From Glaciimonas soli (lineage in GTDB: Bacteria; Pseudomonadota; Gammaproteobacteria; Burkholderiales; Burkholderiaceae_D): a DNA stretch of 64,000 nucleotides. Positions 7,750-16,941 of the stretch are shown here, piece by piece (position 1 is the first letter of the stretch; every line of letters starts with the position of its first letter). The notes beneath the pieces were generated by a model. That model did not search any database, was not told the origin of the DNA, and was given only the letters and a program-made list of their open reading frames with translations. The translations under genes and the position numbers were made by a program. The DNA is taken from the NCBI RefSeq assembly GCF_009497155.1, contig NZ_WINI01000009.1, positions 124,001 to 188,000 on the forward strand, read 5' to 3'.

Positions 7750-9871
7750 AAAAATCCCTCCTGTCATATGGGCGGCTTTAATAGGTATCGCTGCCTTTCT
7801 GTTCTACACCGGCGGTGGCACTATCCTCCGGCCGACCTATACCGAATGGCTAATGCGGGGCGATTTCGGCCAGCACTTCCTCGGCTGGAATTTTTTCCGC
7901 CACACGCCGATGCTGCAATTTCCGCTTGGCGCTAATGGGCAATATGGCGAGACCTTGGGCAGCTCGATTGTCTTCACCGATTCGACGCCGTTGTTTGCAT
8001 TCATTTTCAAACCTATCGCAGCGTTGTTGCCGGAGCCATTCCAATATATCGGCATCTGGCTGGCACTGACCGTCATGTTGCAAGGAGTTTTTGCTTACAA
8101 GCTGCTATCCCTGTTCTCAACGGATCGTCTGACTGTACTGCTGGCGACAGCATTTTTCGTCATTGCTCCGCCATTTTGGTGGCGAATTTATCTCGAATCG
8201 GATGCCTTGTCAGCACATTGGCTAATCCTGGCCGCTCTGTATCTGTACTTCAACGAACAATTTCGCCAGCGCGGCTGGTTGGTGTTGCTTTGCGTTGCGT
8301 CGTTGACACATGCTTATCTGCTCGCCATGGTGCTCGCAATCTGGGCTGCCAATCTATTGCAACGTGCCCTGAAAAAGCAGCTGTCATTCTTGACGATTGC
8401 GATCCACGGGTTAGTCGCAGCAGTGATGCTGGCCCTGGTCATGTGGGCTACTGGTTATTTCATGCTGCACGATGGCCTGAGCACTCCGGTCGGCAGCTAT
8501 TTTCGCATGAGCTTGCTAGGACTGTTTGATCCGGCGTCGTGGTGGTCGACGATTCTGCCTGATCAGCAAAAAAGCGGCGGCGAGTATGAAGGTCAGAGCT
8601 ATCTGGGCAGCGGCATATTAGCGTTGCTGATCATCCTCGTGCCAATCCTGTTTTTCTCCAGCAAGCGACGGGCAACCCTGACGTGGCGCTGGTGGACATT
8701 GCTGCCTTTGCTTGCAATCGCCGTGATCCTGACTTTGCAAGCCCTCACCACTTATATCGGCTGGGGTGAGCACAACATATTCGTGTACAGCGTACCACCA
8801 GTTGTGCAACGCTACTTCGGAGTGTTCAGGGTTGCCGGTCGCATGTTCTGGCCAGTGTTTTACCTGATTTATGTCGGCATATTTTGCCTCGCATTCAAAC
8901 TGGTAGGCAGAAAATGGCTGGCTTGCCTGCTGGCTGCGCTGCTACTGTTCCAACTGATCGATGGTAATAACGCCACCCAGTATCTTCGGAAAAGCTTGCG
9001 TGACTATCAATGGCAATCCCCACTGCAATCGGCTTTCTGGAAGCAGCTTCCTGCGACCTACCGACGGATTGCCGTCGTGATGCCGTCTTCTTACTCATAC
9101 GATTATTTTCCGGTCGCGCTGTTTGCGTCGGAACATGGAATGTCGATCAACCATGGTTATTTCGCTCGCATGGATACGAACAAACTGCAGTTACTGCAGC
9201 GTCAAACCAGTGCAACCATATTTACTGGCAATTACGACCCGCACACACTGTATGTGTTCTATAAAGATCCATTGTCGGTTGCATTGTGGGAGCAGGCAAA
9301 GCTTACTGCTGGTGCGGGGGATTTTTTCGCTGTATTCGATGATTACAGAGTGCTGGTACCGGGATGGAAAAATTGCAATGAATGTCAGCACCTCAATATC
9401 AAAGCTGCCCCGGCACCACATGTACCGCCGCCAGAATATGTGCTCGGCACGACAATCGATTTTCGTAGCGGCGGCAATGGCGCCCCTTATCTCGCAGGCG
9501 GCTGGTACGACCAAGAAGACTGGGGGCGCTGGTCCATTACCAATCTGGCAGGCATACAACTCAGCATTCCTGCGCAAATCTCCGCGGATCTGACACTTGA
9601 AATAAACGGTCATTCTTACGTTACCGCCCAATACCCACAGCAGACCGTGCAAGTGTCTGCCAACGGACAATCCATAGGCGAATTGCGTTACACGCACACT
9701 GCCAATCAAAGCGTGCAGAGCTTGCGAATTCCGGCCGCATTGATCGCAAAGAATCACGATGAATTGCTGCTCGTATTTACCGTTGCTACGCCAATCTCAC
9801 CTTTGCAGGCAAGGGAAAGCAAGGATATGCGGACTTTAGGGCTGGGCATCGTATCAATGACCATACACTGA
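7739..9871 (+). CDS. DUF6311-like polytopic membrane protein (GT-C-like glycosyltransferase)
   Basis: A 710-residue protein with about ten predicted membrane helices in the first ~430 residues and a long non-membrane C-terminal region. RPTYTEWLMRGDFGQHFLGW lies in the first extracytoplasmic loop, where GT-C transferases carry acidic catalytic residues. This arrangement matches DUF6311 proteins encoded beside GtrA/GtrB. In the gtr logic it would be the linkage-specific enzyme placing the flipped sugar on O-antigen or another periplasmic acceptor. The soluble end (residues ~560-710) is beta-rich and of unknown role. It overlaps gtrA by 11 nt and lies 29 nt before the acyltransferase. Confidence 0.78.
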   Translation: MTIKKIPPVIWAALIGIAAFLFYTGGGTILRPTYTEWLMRGDFGQHFLGWNFFRHTPMLQFPLGANGQYGETLGSSIVFTDSTPLFAFIFKPIAALLPEPFQYIGIWLALTVMLQGVFAYKLLSLFSTDRLTVLLATAFFVIAPPFWWRIYLESDALSAHWLILAALYLYFNEQFRQRGWLVLLCVASLTHAYLLAMVLAIWAANLLQRALKKQLSFLTIAIHGLVAAVMLALVMWATGYFMLHDGLSTPVGSYFRMSLLGLFDPASWWSTILPDQQKSGGEYEGQSYLGSGILALLIILVPILFFSSKRRATLTWRWWTLLPLLAIAVILTLQALTTYIGWGEHNIFVYSVPPVVQRYFGVFRVAGRMFWPVFYLIYVGIFCLAFKLVGRKWLACLLAALLLFQLIDGNNATQYLRKSLRDYQWQSPLQSAFWKQLPATYRRIAVVMPSSYSYDYFPVALFASEHGMSINHGYFARMDTNKLQLLQRQTSATIFTGNYDPHTLYVFYKDPLSVALWEQAKLTAGAGDFFAVFDDYRVLVPGWKNCNECQHLNIKAAPAPHVPPPEYVLGTTIDFRSGGNGAPYLAGGWYDQEDWGRWSITNLAGIQLSIPAQISADLTLEINGHSYVTAQYPQQTVQVSANGQSIGELRYTHTANQSVQSLRIPAALIAKNHDELLLVFTVATPISPLQARESKDMRTLGLGIVSMTIH

Positions 9872-9900
9872 ACTAGCCACCATCATTTTAGGAATCTGAC

Positions 9901-10911
9901 ATGGGAATCTACCGGTTGCTGCTTGCCATCGCCGTCTTGCTTTCGCACCTTGGCATTACAATTTATGGCCACAATATCGGTGTGTTCGCAGTAATCTCGT
10001 TCTTCATCCTGAGCGGGTATGTCATGACTGCTTTGGTGGACCGTCACTATATGGAATTTTCTCGTGTCGGCAGGTTTTACCAGGATCGCGCGATGCGGCT
10101 GTTTCCGCAATTCCTGTTCTATTTTTTCCTGACATTGCTATTGATCGGACTCGCCCATCCGTCGTCGTTTTTTATCGGTGATGTTACGCTGCCGAAAATC
10201 TTGCTGAACGTGACCATGCTGCCGCTGAACTTCTTTCAGTATTTTATTAACTGCCAGATCATTCCTCAGGCATGGTCGCTCGGCCTGGAATCTCAGTTCT
10301 ATCTAGTCATTCCGCTAGTGATCATCTGCAAGGCTCGTGGCCCGGTGTTGGTGGCATCGCTGGCCTTTTTCCTGTTGGCTTATCTTGGTATCCTGAATGC
10401 GGATACCTGGGGCTATCGTATGTTGCCGGGAACCCTGTTCATGTTCATTCTGGGCAGCTATATTTATCGCACTCCCAGCCGGGCCGCTTTGTATGCCATC
10501 TATCTGGTCATTTGCGCAATGCTAATCGGGCTCGTCATTCATCCTGCCTGGCAACTGCCATTCACTTTTGAGGTACTGGCAGGCCTGGTATTTGGTGTGC
10601 CGGTAGTATGGGGATTATCCAAGCTGAGCTTTGGGCGGCTGGAAGAGCTGGCGGGCAATCTCAGCTATGGCGTCTTCCTGAATCATTTCTTACTCATCTG
10701 GCTATTCCAAAGCATTGGCATCAGTGGCGATTCATGGTGGTATGTATATGCCCTCATTGCCAGCTCGATTGCCCTGGCTGGCATCTCTTACCAGCTGGTG
10801 GAGCGCCCTGTCATCCGTCTCCGGCATGTCTTGCGCAAGCGCGGCGCACGATCGATCGGTGCAGTAAGCGATCTGTCTAGTCGAGATGAACCAATATCAT
10901 CCATCTCATGA
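9901..10911 (+). CDS. acyltransferase family 3 (surface-glycan O-acyltransferase)
   Basis: A 336-residue protein with ~10 membrane helices. The family signature is present: FAVISFFILSGYVM, then RFYQDRAMRLFPQF (R-x-x-R-l-x-P), QAWSLGLESQFYLVIPL (W-S-L-x-x-E), and C-terminal YQLVERP. It is short at the N-terminus, because the usual xxRgiAal-H segment is reduced to LLLAIAVLLSHLG. A GGAA Shine-Dalgarno precedes ATG 9901. As last gene of the glycan cassette it probably O-acetylates the same surface sugar, comparable to phage-type oac genes. Confidence 0.88.
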   Translation: MGIYRLLLAIAVLLSHLGITIYGHNIGVFAVISFFILSGYVMTALVDRHYMEFSRVGRFYQDRAMRLFPQFLFYFFLTLLLIGLAHPSSFFIGDVTLPKILLNVTMLPLNFFQYFINCQIIPQAWSLGLESQFYLVIPLVIICKARGPVLVASLAFFLLAYLGILNADTWGYRMLPGTLFMFILGSYIYRTPSRAALYAIYLVICAMLIGLVIHPAWQLPFTFEVLAGLVFGVPVVWGLSKLSFGRLEELAGNLSYGVFLNHFLLIWLFQSIGISGDSWWYVYALIASSIALAGISYQLVERPVIRLRHVLRKRGARSIGAVSDLSSRDEPISSIS

Positions 10912-11052
10912 CCAGAAAATTTCGTATCGCAGATGGTGAAACCTGGATTTTTTAAACACACTCCAAAAACCGCGGCCCATAATTCTTGTGCCGTATTGCG
11001 TAAAAATATACTGGCAATTTCGGTTGAATAAAATTTCGTTGTATTAAGGCTG

Positions 11053-12075
11053 TCAGTTCAACTTAGTCTGAAAATACGCCCCACCCAATCCATCGGCCTG
11101 AAACTCAATCGGAACAGCAACCATTTTGCCGCAAACGTTGTAAGTCCAGGTCTCTTGCCATTGGCCGCTAATCAAATAAAAATTGTCGAGCAATTTCGCC
11201 TCCGTCGGCAGATAGATAGCATTTTCTAACGGGCGTGAGATTTCGGTTTTGGCGAGTTTCATTTGCGCTATCTTGCATTGCTCTGATTCAGTAATGCCGT
11301 CCGATTTTGCGCGCAATTCGGCACTCTGCGCTGCGGTTTGTTCAGTATCCATAAACAAGGTGAAGCTGGCATGGCTTTCACCCAGTTTTTGCAATACCGT
11401 GACGATGGCGACTCTGTGGCGTAATGGATCAGGAATGTTAGTCGTAGCCGCTGCCAGCTCCAGTAATCGTGCGCGATTGGTTGGGCCAACTTTATCCATT
11501 AAAGCAGCGATCGCCATATTTTTTGCCGGTCCATAGCCTTGCTCCGCTGATTTTGACAGCATCGTAAATTCTTCTTGATCCAAAGCCCTTTCCGTCGCTG
11601 GTCGCTTAGCCAACGCATCGTATTTTTCCATACTGGGCTTACCGCTGGCATCCAGAAAACTTAAGGAGGGATCATACAAATCCACTTGCGCTACTAAATA
11701 CTGACCAACCATATCCCCTGTCGCAGCAGAACGATGTGCCCATGATGTAGCAGCATCAGTATTTTTCGGCACCTGGTCCCCAGAAAAATAAAGTTGCGCC
11801 AACATGTTCATCGCATCGGCGTCGCCGGCATTGGCTGCCTTTTCTAACCACGGCAATGCTGCTGTCGGATTTTTTTCTGTCCCTGTACCGACCAACAACA
11901 TTTTTCCGACTGCCAGCCACGCCTGATGATCACCGGCTTCAGCTGCTTCTTTCATCAATGGATAGGCGATTGCAAAATCTTGTTTTTGTAATGCCGCATT
12001 GGCAGTCTCAAAATCTGCGTAGGCAGATTGCGTTAGTACCAATGACAATGCAATTAAACCCAATATTTTTTTCAT
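11053..12075 (-). CDS. secreted Sel1-repeat (TPR-like) protein
   Basis: A 340-residue exported protein with signal peptide MKKILGLIALSLVLTQSAYA. Sel1-like repeats follow (residues ~25-130: AYPLMKEAAEAGDHQAW, ALPWLEKAANAGDADAMNML, AATSWAHRSAATGDMVGQYL). The C-terminal half is unfamiliar and ends with a beta-rich segment containing two Cys (C312-like and C near the end) that might form a disulfide. The frame extends 48 codons further up, but ATG 12075 is chosen because GAGGAA lies 7 nt upstream and the signal peptide starts there. It probably follows the hydrolase gene in one transcript (gap 97 nt). A periplasmic scaffold role is inference. Confidence 0.75.
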   Translation of the reverse strand: MKKILGLIALSLVLTQSAYADFETANAALQKQDFAIAYPLMKEAAEAGDHQAWLAVGKMLLVGTGTEKNPTAALPWLEKAANAGDADAMNMLAQLYFSGDQVPKNTDAATSWAHRSAATGDMVGQYLVAQVDLYDPSLSFLDASGKPSMEKYDALAKRPATERALDQEEFTMLSKSAEQGYGPAKNMAIAALMDKVGPTNRARLLELAAATTNIPDPLRHRVAIVTVLQKLGESHASFTLFMDTEQTAAQSAELRAKSDGITESEQCKIAQMKLAKTEISRPLENAIYLPTEAKLLDNFYLISGQWQETWTYNVCGKMVAVPIEFQADGLGGAYFQTKLN

Positions 12076-12172
12076 GGTGTTCCTCGAATTGTTTTTAAAA
12101 ATAACTTCTCTCTTATTTTTCACTTCGGTACAACTGGCATCACAGAACAATATTCTTTTCAATTTTTCAGAT

Positions 12173-13657
12173 TTATTTCTGCGCTTCTTCCGGCCAAACC
12201 ACTGCATCATCAACGGCATAAAGCTGACATCCCTGGCTGGTTTTTTTACACAATGCTAAAGCTTGCGCAACCGGATCGTCACCTCGCGATGCACCACTAA
12301 AATGGCCGCTTGGTGAGATGACGAAAGCGCGGGGTTTCTTGAAAGTCAAAAATTTCGAATAGCCTTGTCGTCCTGCGTCATTGATATACGGTATCGCAGT
12401 CGGATCTTCGAGCGCAGCAAAATGCGTAGCCGCTGGGACTGGAGCTAATGGACGCGCAGCCGGTTGGTTCCAGACCACATCATTATCGATGGCATAGATC
12501 TGACATTGTCTCCCCGATTTCTGGCAATTTGTTAGTGCCTGTGCGATAGGATCGAAGCCGCCGCTTTGTGCACTGGCCGCACCGTTTTTTCCAATGGCAA
12601 AAACACGTGGGAATTGCTTAGTCGTCAGAAAATGCTGATAAAGTGCGCGTCCCTGATCATTCAGATACGGCACCGCGTTGACATCATCAATCGCCGCGTA
12701 CTGTGCGGACTGCGGTATAGGCGCAGGAAATACGGTTGGCATGTACTCAGGATAAATCGGCCTGTTTGGCAATCCAACTTTCTCCAAAAATGCATCAAGC
12801 TTTGGTACCCAAATGCTATGCGCTTCCGGGTAATTAAGCATGACGTGTGAATTTTCCATAAAGCTGCCGTAGGCAACCAATTCCGCATCGCCACCTGCAG
12901 CGTTATAGCGATCATGCATGGCGCGCCAGGTAGCAACCGAAAAAAGTTTGTCGTTATCGCCGTAGAACCAAATCGATGGAATATGCGTTTGCGCACCAAA
13001 ATCTTCTGCACCGTTTTCCAACGATGATTTCGATGACCAGCAACTCGATGCGATAACACCGCCTGCAAAATTAATCAAGCCTTTGACATTCGGATAGTCC
13101 AGCGTACCGAACGCCAAAGTGTTCCAACCGCCAAAACTTTGACCAGCTACGACGATGCGTTGTGCATCGATATTCGGTTGCTTTACAAAATAGGAAATCA
13201 CCGCGCGAATATCTTTAGCGTCACTGAGGCCCATCGCTTCGGCATTACATCCATGCGCAGTTACTGCACCATCGGAACCGGCATAACCACGCATCATGGG
13301 GAGAATTACCGCATAACCGCGAGACAAGAAATAGTCAGCTGCGTACGTAATCCGAAAACGTGGTTGCGATTCTGGGCTGGTGTCACCGATAGCGCCATGA
13401 TTCAACACAGCTAACGGAAAAGGGCCGGGCCCGGGCGGTGTAAATTCAGTCACTTGCAGCGTCACTGGACGATCAGGGTCGCCGGTAATATTGAGCACCT
13501 TTTCATGCATAGGCGCATGAGGCATCTCCATCGCATCATGGTTTTGCACTTCAATGATGTTTGCGCGCGCAAAAAGTGAAAGCGTGAAGATGCATACGAA
13601 AATTAAATACTGTCTCAAGTGTTGCCAATTTATTGGCATCATTTCTATTGTTTTCAT
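12173..13657 (-). CDS. exported alpha/beta hydrolase with two C-terminal Cys-pair repeat modules
   Basis: A 494-residue protein. A signal peptide (residues ~1-32) is followed by a dienelactone-hydrolase/prolyl-oligopeptidase-like domain (~50-300) with nucleophile elbow GQSFGG (Ser ~174), PMMRGYAGSDG and a late His in ENSHVML. The remainder consists of two tandem ~78-residue modules (about 319-396 and 411-488). Each reads 'avPYlNDqGR..Y..FL..k.PRaFaI...G....G..DPvaqAL..C.k....CqlYAvD..VVW'. The paired Cys in each could form a disulfide. The same module recurs in the lipoprotein at 19866-20876. The enzyme class is firm; substrate and module role are unknown. Confidence 0.82.
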   Translation of the reverse strand: MKTIEMMPINWQHLRQYLIFVCIFTLSLFARANIIEVQNHDAMEMPHAPMHEKVLNITGDPDRPVTLQVTEFTPPGPGPFPLAVLNHGAIGDTSPESQPRFRITYAADYFLSRGYAVILPMMRGYAGSDGAVTAHGCNAEAMGLSDAKDIRAVISYFVKQPNIDAQRIVVAGQSFGGWNTLAFGTLDYPNVKGLINFAGGVIASSCWSSKSSLENGAEDFGAQTHIPSIWFYGDNDKLFSVATWRAMHDRYNAAGGDAELVAYGSFMENSHVMLNYPEAHSIWVPKLDAFLEKVGLPNRPIYPEYMPTVFPAPIPQSAQYAAIDDVNAVPYLNDQGRALYQHFLTTKQFPRVFAIGKNGAASAQSGGFDPIAQALTNCQKSGRQCQIYAIDNDVVWNQPAARPLAPVPAATHFAALEDPTAIPYINDAGRQGYSKFLTFKKPRAFVISPSGHFSGASRGDDPVAQALALCKKTSQGCQLYAVDDAVVWPEEAQK

Positions 13658-13671
13658 TTCACGTTCTCAGC

Positions 13672-13703
13672 TTCGCTCTTAGTTCGCTCTTAGTTCGCTC
13701 TTA
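13672..13703. repeat. three tandem 11-bp repeats upstream of the hydrolase
   Basis: TTCGCTCTTAG occurs three times head to tail (13672, 13683, 13694; the last copy lacks its final base). The copies lie 15-46 nt before the minus-strand start at 13657. One copy per helical turn is typical of OmpR/PhoB-family sites, but slippage in the leader is equally possible. Confidence 0.7.
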
Positions 13704-13865
13704 ACGTTTTATTTCAATACTTTAACGCTACAGGCTATCGCGTCCAACACACCAGGCATAAACCAAATTGCCACATATCCAAAAACATACACTCGTAAAT
13801 CATCCAGGTGACGCATCTGATAAAAATGGATAAAATGAAAAATTACCATAAAGAAATGTTTCCCC

Positions 13866-14594
13866 GTGAAAAATATCGCTTTTGCCCTAGTTGGCGCAGT
13901 CTTTTCCTTATCTAGCTTTGCGCAATCGGTTGACGCTCCGTCAGTGAAATCCGGCGATAGTTGGGTATATAAAAACACAACTGAAAAAGGACCAACGGGA
14001 TGGGTAGAAAACCATGCTGAAATCACCGTTTCGCATGCATCTCCCACCAGCATTTACTACACAGTAAAACAAAGCGGCTCAACCCAAACCCCATCTGAAG
14101 TGGTGGTCGGCGCTGACTGGAGCCGACGTCGCGATGTCAATGGCAAGGAAACAGTGGTCAACAAACCATTAGCATTTCCATTAAACGTAGGGAAAACCTG
14201 GGATCTTCAATTTACCGAGCAACATCCCAATAAAGCGCATCGGTTTGAACAATGGGACAACAAATTCACCGTTGTCGGCTACGAAACCATTGAAGTGCCG
14301 GCAGGGAAATTTAAGGCGCTCAAAGTCGAATCCGAAGGAAAATGGAATGCCGAATTGGAACCTGCACAAAACGTTGTTCAGGGAGCACAAGTAATGCAAG
14401 GCAGTACCGCAATGGTCACACAAATACAAAAAACTGGCGCCACGCCAATAACTGGCCGTACTTATAAAGCATTCTGGTATGTCCCGGAGATCAAACGATG
14501 GGTCAAGTCGGTCGAAGAATATTATGGAAATGGCGGCGTTCGCAATGAACGTTATACGTCAGAGCTGGAGTCGTTCAAGCTGGCCGAGCAATGA
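13866..14594 (+). CDS. exported protein of unknown function
   Basis: A 242-residue protein with a clear signal peptide (MKNIAFALVGAVFSLSSFAQ) and a beta-rich mature part: SGDSWVYKNTTE, FPLNVGKTWDLQF, YETIEVPAGKFKALKVE and WYVPEIKRWVKSVEEYYGNG. The 'vGktW...vpaGkFkal...yWYvPeikrwVK' arrangement is seen in DUF3108-like periplasmic proteins, so a lipocalin-like ligand-binding fold is plausible, but I do not recognise a precise family. The start is GTG 13866, the codon that opens the signal peptide. The gene is divergent from the hydrolase at 13657 and has no operon partner. Confidence 0.7.
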   Translation: MKNIAFALVGAVFSLSSFAQSVDAPSVKSGDSWVYKNTTEKGPTGWVENHAEITVSHASPTSIYYTVKQSGSTQTPSEVVVGADWSRRRDVNGKETVVNKPLAFPLNVGKTWDLQFTEQHPNKAHRFEQWDNKFTVVGYETIEVPAGKFKALKVESEGKWNAELEPAQNVVQGAQVMQGSTAMVTQIQKTGATPITGRTYKAFWYVPEIKRWVKSVEEYYGNGGVRNERYTSELESFKLAEQ

Positions 14595-14909
14595 TCTAAC
14601 CGGAACTGCACTTGGGATAATCGAGCGACAAGTGCGCTTGGTTATCCATCATCGATACACTCAAATACGCATGCACCGCATTAATCTTTCCTGAAAATTT
14701 TCAAGAAAGATTACCGTACACGCGGCCATTTTTTCGCTCGAAAAATTCCAATTTGAGACATACATTAGATTTAACACTACATCGCTTGTTATGTATCAGG
14801 GCGGAAACAAAAATCCCACTCTCTAATTTCCACACAGAAATACAATGCTTTGCTGTTTTATTGTTTAAAACCCCTACATCAATATTAATAATTAAAAGAA
14901 AGATTGTTT
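14595..14909. other. intergenic region with near-perfect 32-bp palindrome (14682-14713)
   Basis: TAATCTTTC at 14682-14690 and GAAAGATTA at 14705-14713 enclose TGAAAATTTTCA, making a palindrome broken at one base pair. No T-tract follows, so it may be a weak terminator for the upstream gene or a dimeric regulator site. The rest is AT-rich promoter DNA for the lipoprotein at 14910. Confidence 0.55.
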
Positions 14910-15956
14910 GTGAAAAAATATCCGTTGGCAGTTACTTTTTTGGCCCTTGCTTTATCAGGTTGTGGTGGTGGCAGTAGTGGCAGCAGTAGCACTCCAGCTG
15001 CCGGTGCAAATGCAAGTGCTTCGAATTTGAGTACCGCGCAAAAAAATTACGAAGGTATGGCGTTGTCAGCAAATGGCGGCTTGCACTATTTGGACGATAG
15101 TTTAAGTTTTACTTCTTCATCAACCGGGGCGATTACGATCACTCCAAGTAGTTTTTTCTTCACACAAAATTCAAGCATCGCGCAATCTGCACTCAATGGC
15201 ACACAGCCACTCACAATGACAAACTCCACGGCAGCACAGACACTGCCTTTGCCAGTATTGGCCGCTGCAAGATATATGGTCAATGGAACTATCTATTCTT
15301 TAGGAATGCCTGCACAGGCGCAAATTAGTTACAAAGGCAATAATGTTCAGGAAGATTACTTTGCAACGGATGGCGTCACCATCATCCATTCCACACTCGG
15401 CACCAGCTACACAGTGAGCAACTTATCCGGATTAATTGCAAGTTCGCCACCTGAGCTTTTTGACAATAGCGGCCTTGGCGTTATAACCAACACCATCAAC
15501 GGTAATTCCCTATACAACCGCCAGGCGAATTGGCAAACCGGGGCTGCCTATATAAAAGCGGTAAGACAAGTCGTTGGCGACACACTTGAAGTTGGTGATT
15601 GCATTGCGCCAGCAACAACGGGACCAAGTATTACGCCTTGTTCGAGCGCCATTGGAACGCTTGAAGGATTCTTTCCCCACACCAGTGCCACTGACGGCAA
15701 AACATATCAGCAAACTGATGGCCAGATCGTGACATTGGCTGGCGTTCGCGCATGGGTCGCTACCGCTGTTTTGAATACGGCTACAACCGAGTACCGTGTT
15801 TACTATCAGAATAATGGTGCAATTTATAGCGGGGTATTAACGAAAGATGGAACACCGCTCCAAATATATGCCTTGGGTACTACAACCCCACAGAATTTCT
15901 ATATTTCCTTAAATAGCGCAGCACTTCAGTCGATTAAATCGGCGGTCAGTTTTTGA
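14910..15956 (+). CDS. putative lipoprotein of unknown function
   Basis: A 348-residue protein with an N-terminal signal and lipobox ALSGC followed by GGGSSGSSS, the usual flexible linker of outer-membrane lipoproteins. GTG 14910 is preferred over the in-frame TTG 14904 because AAGAAAG (14896-14902) is well spaced from it. The mature part is Ser/Thr/Asn-rich and beta-rich with repeated polar strands (LDDSLSFTSSSTGAITI, GTIYSLGMPAQAQISYKG). It contains one Cys pair around DCIAPATTGPSITPC. I recognise no family. A strong hairpin follows at 15984. Confidence 0.72.
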   Translation: MKKYPLAVTFLALALSGCGGGSSGSSSTPAAGANASASNLSTAQKNYEGMALSANGGLHYLDDSLSFTSSSTGAITITPSSFFFTQNSSIAQSALNGTQPLTMTNSTAAQTLPLPVLAAARYMVNGTIYSLGMPAQAQISYKGNNVQEDYFATDGVTIIHSTLGTSYTVSNLSGLIASSPPELFDNSGLGVITNTINGNSLYNRQANWQTGAAYIKAVRQVVGDTLEVGDCIAPATTGPSITPCSSAIGTLEGFFPHTSATDGKTYQQTDGQIVTLAGVRAWVATAVLNTATTEYRVYYQNNGAIYSGVLTKDGTPLQIYALGTTTPQNFYISLNSAALQSIKSAVSF

Positions 15957-15983
15957 TGTCGTGTTGATACGGTAAAGGTGATT

Positions 15984-16019
15984 CCTCGGATCGATTGCGA
16001 TGAGTCGCACGATCTGAGG
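15984..16019 (+). terminator. strong intergenic hairpin after the lipoprotein gene
   Basis: CCTCGGATCG pairs with CGATCTGAGG (one wobble) and an inner TGCGA/TCGCA stem closes a TGAG loop, giving about 15 pairs with a two-base bulge. It sits 28 nt after the stop codon. There is no T-tract, so it may be a 3'-end-protecting or Rho-associated hairpin rather than a classical terminator. Confidence 0.55.
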
Positions 16020-16306
16020 CGTCAATCTGTTACTTATTCAAGAGGATGAACAAAATCCAGGAAATAAGTTTCAAATTCTACGTCGATTCCCAGTGCGCCA
16101 GCCCATACGCAATGTCGGCATTATGATTATTCTGGGCTTGTGATGATGTCGCTTTCGTTAACAGGCATACGCACTGCATACCCCCTTAGTGGCTTAAACA
16201 TCAATCGTGAGCGAGTTGCATAACGCAACTCATCATAAAAAGAGATTACTCACTGATTCAATTCCCATGCACGATGACTGGCAACGTGCAAAATTGCGGG
16301 CTAACA

Positions 16307-16581
16307 TCAAGCCACTTTATTTAATTCAACCAGCTCACGTAAGGTGCTTAATCAATGTATTGAAATGATCGGTAGTGAAATGCGCATCAAGCGCTGCTTT
16401 GTTCTGCCATTCTGCGTGCAGCACAAACCTATGGTCATTGTTGTTATCCAACAGAAGATCATAACGATCGCATCCGCTCTCCGCACGTGTAGGCGCTATC
16501 GCTGCGTTGATGGCTTCAGACACTTGATGTGTGTGTTTCGGTTTTGCAGTGATGAGCTAGTACAACTAATGGTGTGCTCAT
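16307..16581 (-). pseudogene. frameshifted antibiotic-biosynthesis-monooxygenase (ABM) family gene
   Basis: The central frame encodes SEAINAAIAPTRAESGCDRY and WQNKAALDAHFTTDHF, diagnostic of the ~95-residue ABM/YgiN quinol-monooxygenase-like family, but it lacks the first strand. That strand is found in another frame: ATG 16581, preceded by GGAACCTCC, encodes MSTPLVVLAHHCKTETHTSS and then hits a stop. The frame changes close to a (TG)4T tract at 16528-16536. The C-terminus also looks displaced: the main frame stops after KHLT, while the neighbouring frame continues RELVELNKVA to a stop at 16307. One frameshift is well supported and the second is likely. It is either a dead gene or a slippage-variable one. 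Confidence 0.6.
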
Positions 16582-16941
16582 GGAGGTTCCTGATTGTGGA
16601 GATTGATTAATAAAACGCAACGCGTAAAAAAACAATTCGAATCCGGACGGACTATTAAGCTTGCAAGAGGTATTACGAGAATTAAAGCTAAAAAATCGTG
16701 AAAAATTTTAATATAAATTATTTCGCATTTCGTAGTTTCACCAATAGAATCCGTGTGTCAGTTCCCTTTCGTAAAAACTATCTCATTCAACAAAGATAGA
16801 TGCAATAGCGTGCAAAATCAGTACGCAGGAAATAGCGCCTCCACGCAGAAAATCTATCCTGTCATTTCTGACGAAATCGCCATTCGACACATCTATTCCT
16901 TTTGAGTAAAGTGAAGCTGATTGTCATGCAGCGCAAGTACG
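16582..16941. other. 360-bp intergenic region
   Basis: AT-rich with no convincing gene. A frame beginning near 17246 and ending at 16893 is a shadow of the acetyltransferase. It probably holds the promoter of the ABM pseudogene on the minus strand. Confidence 0.4.
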
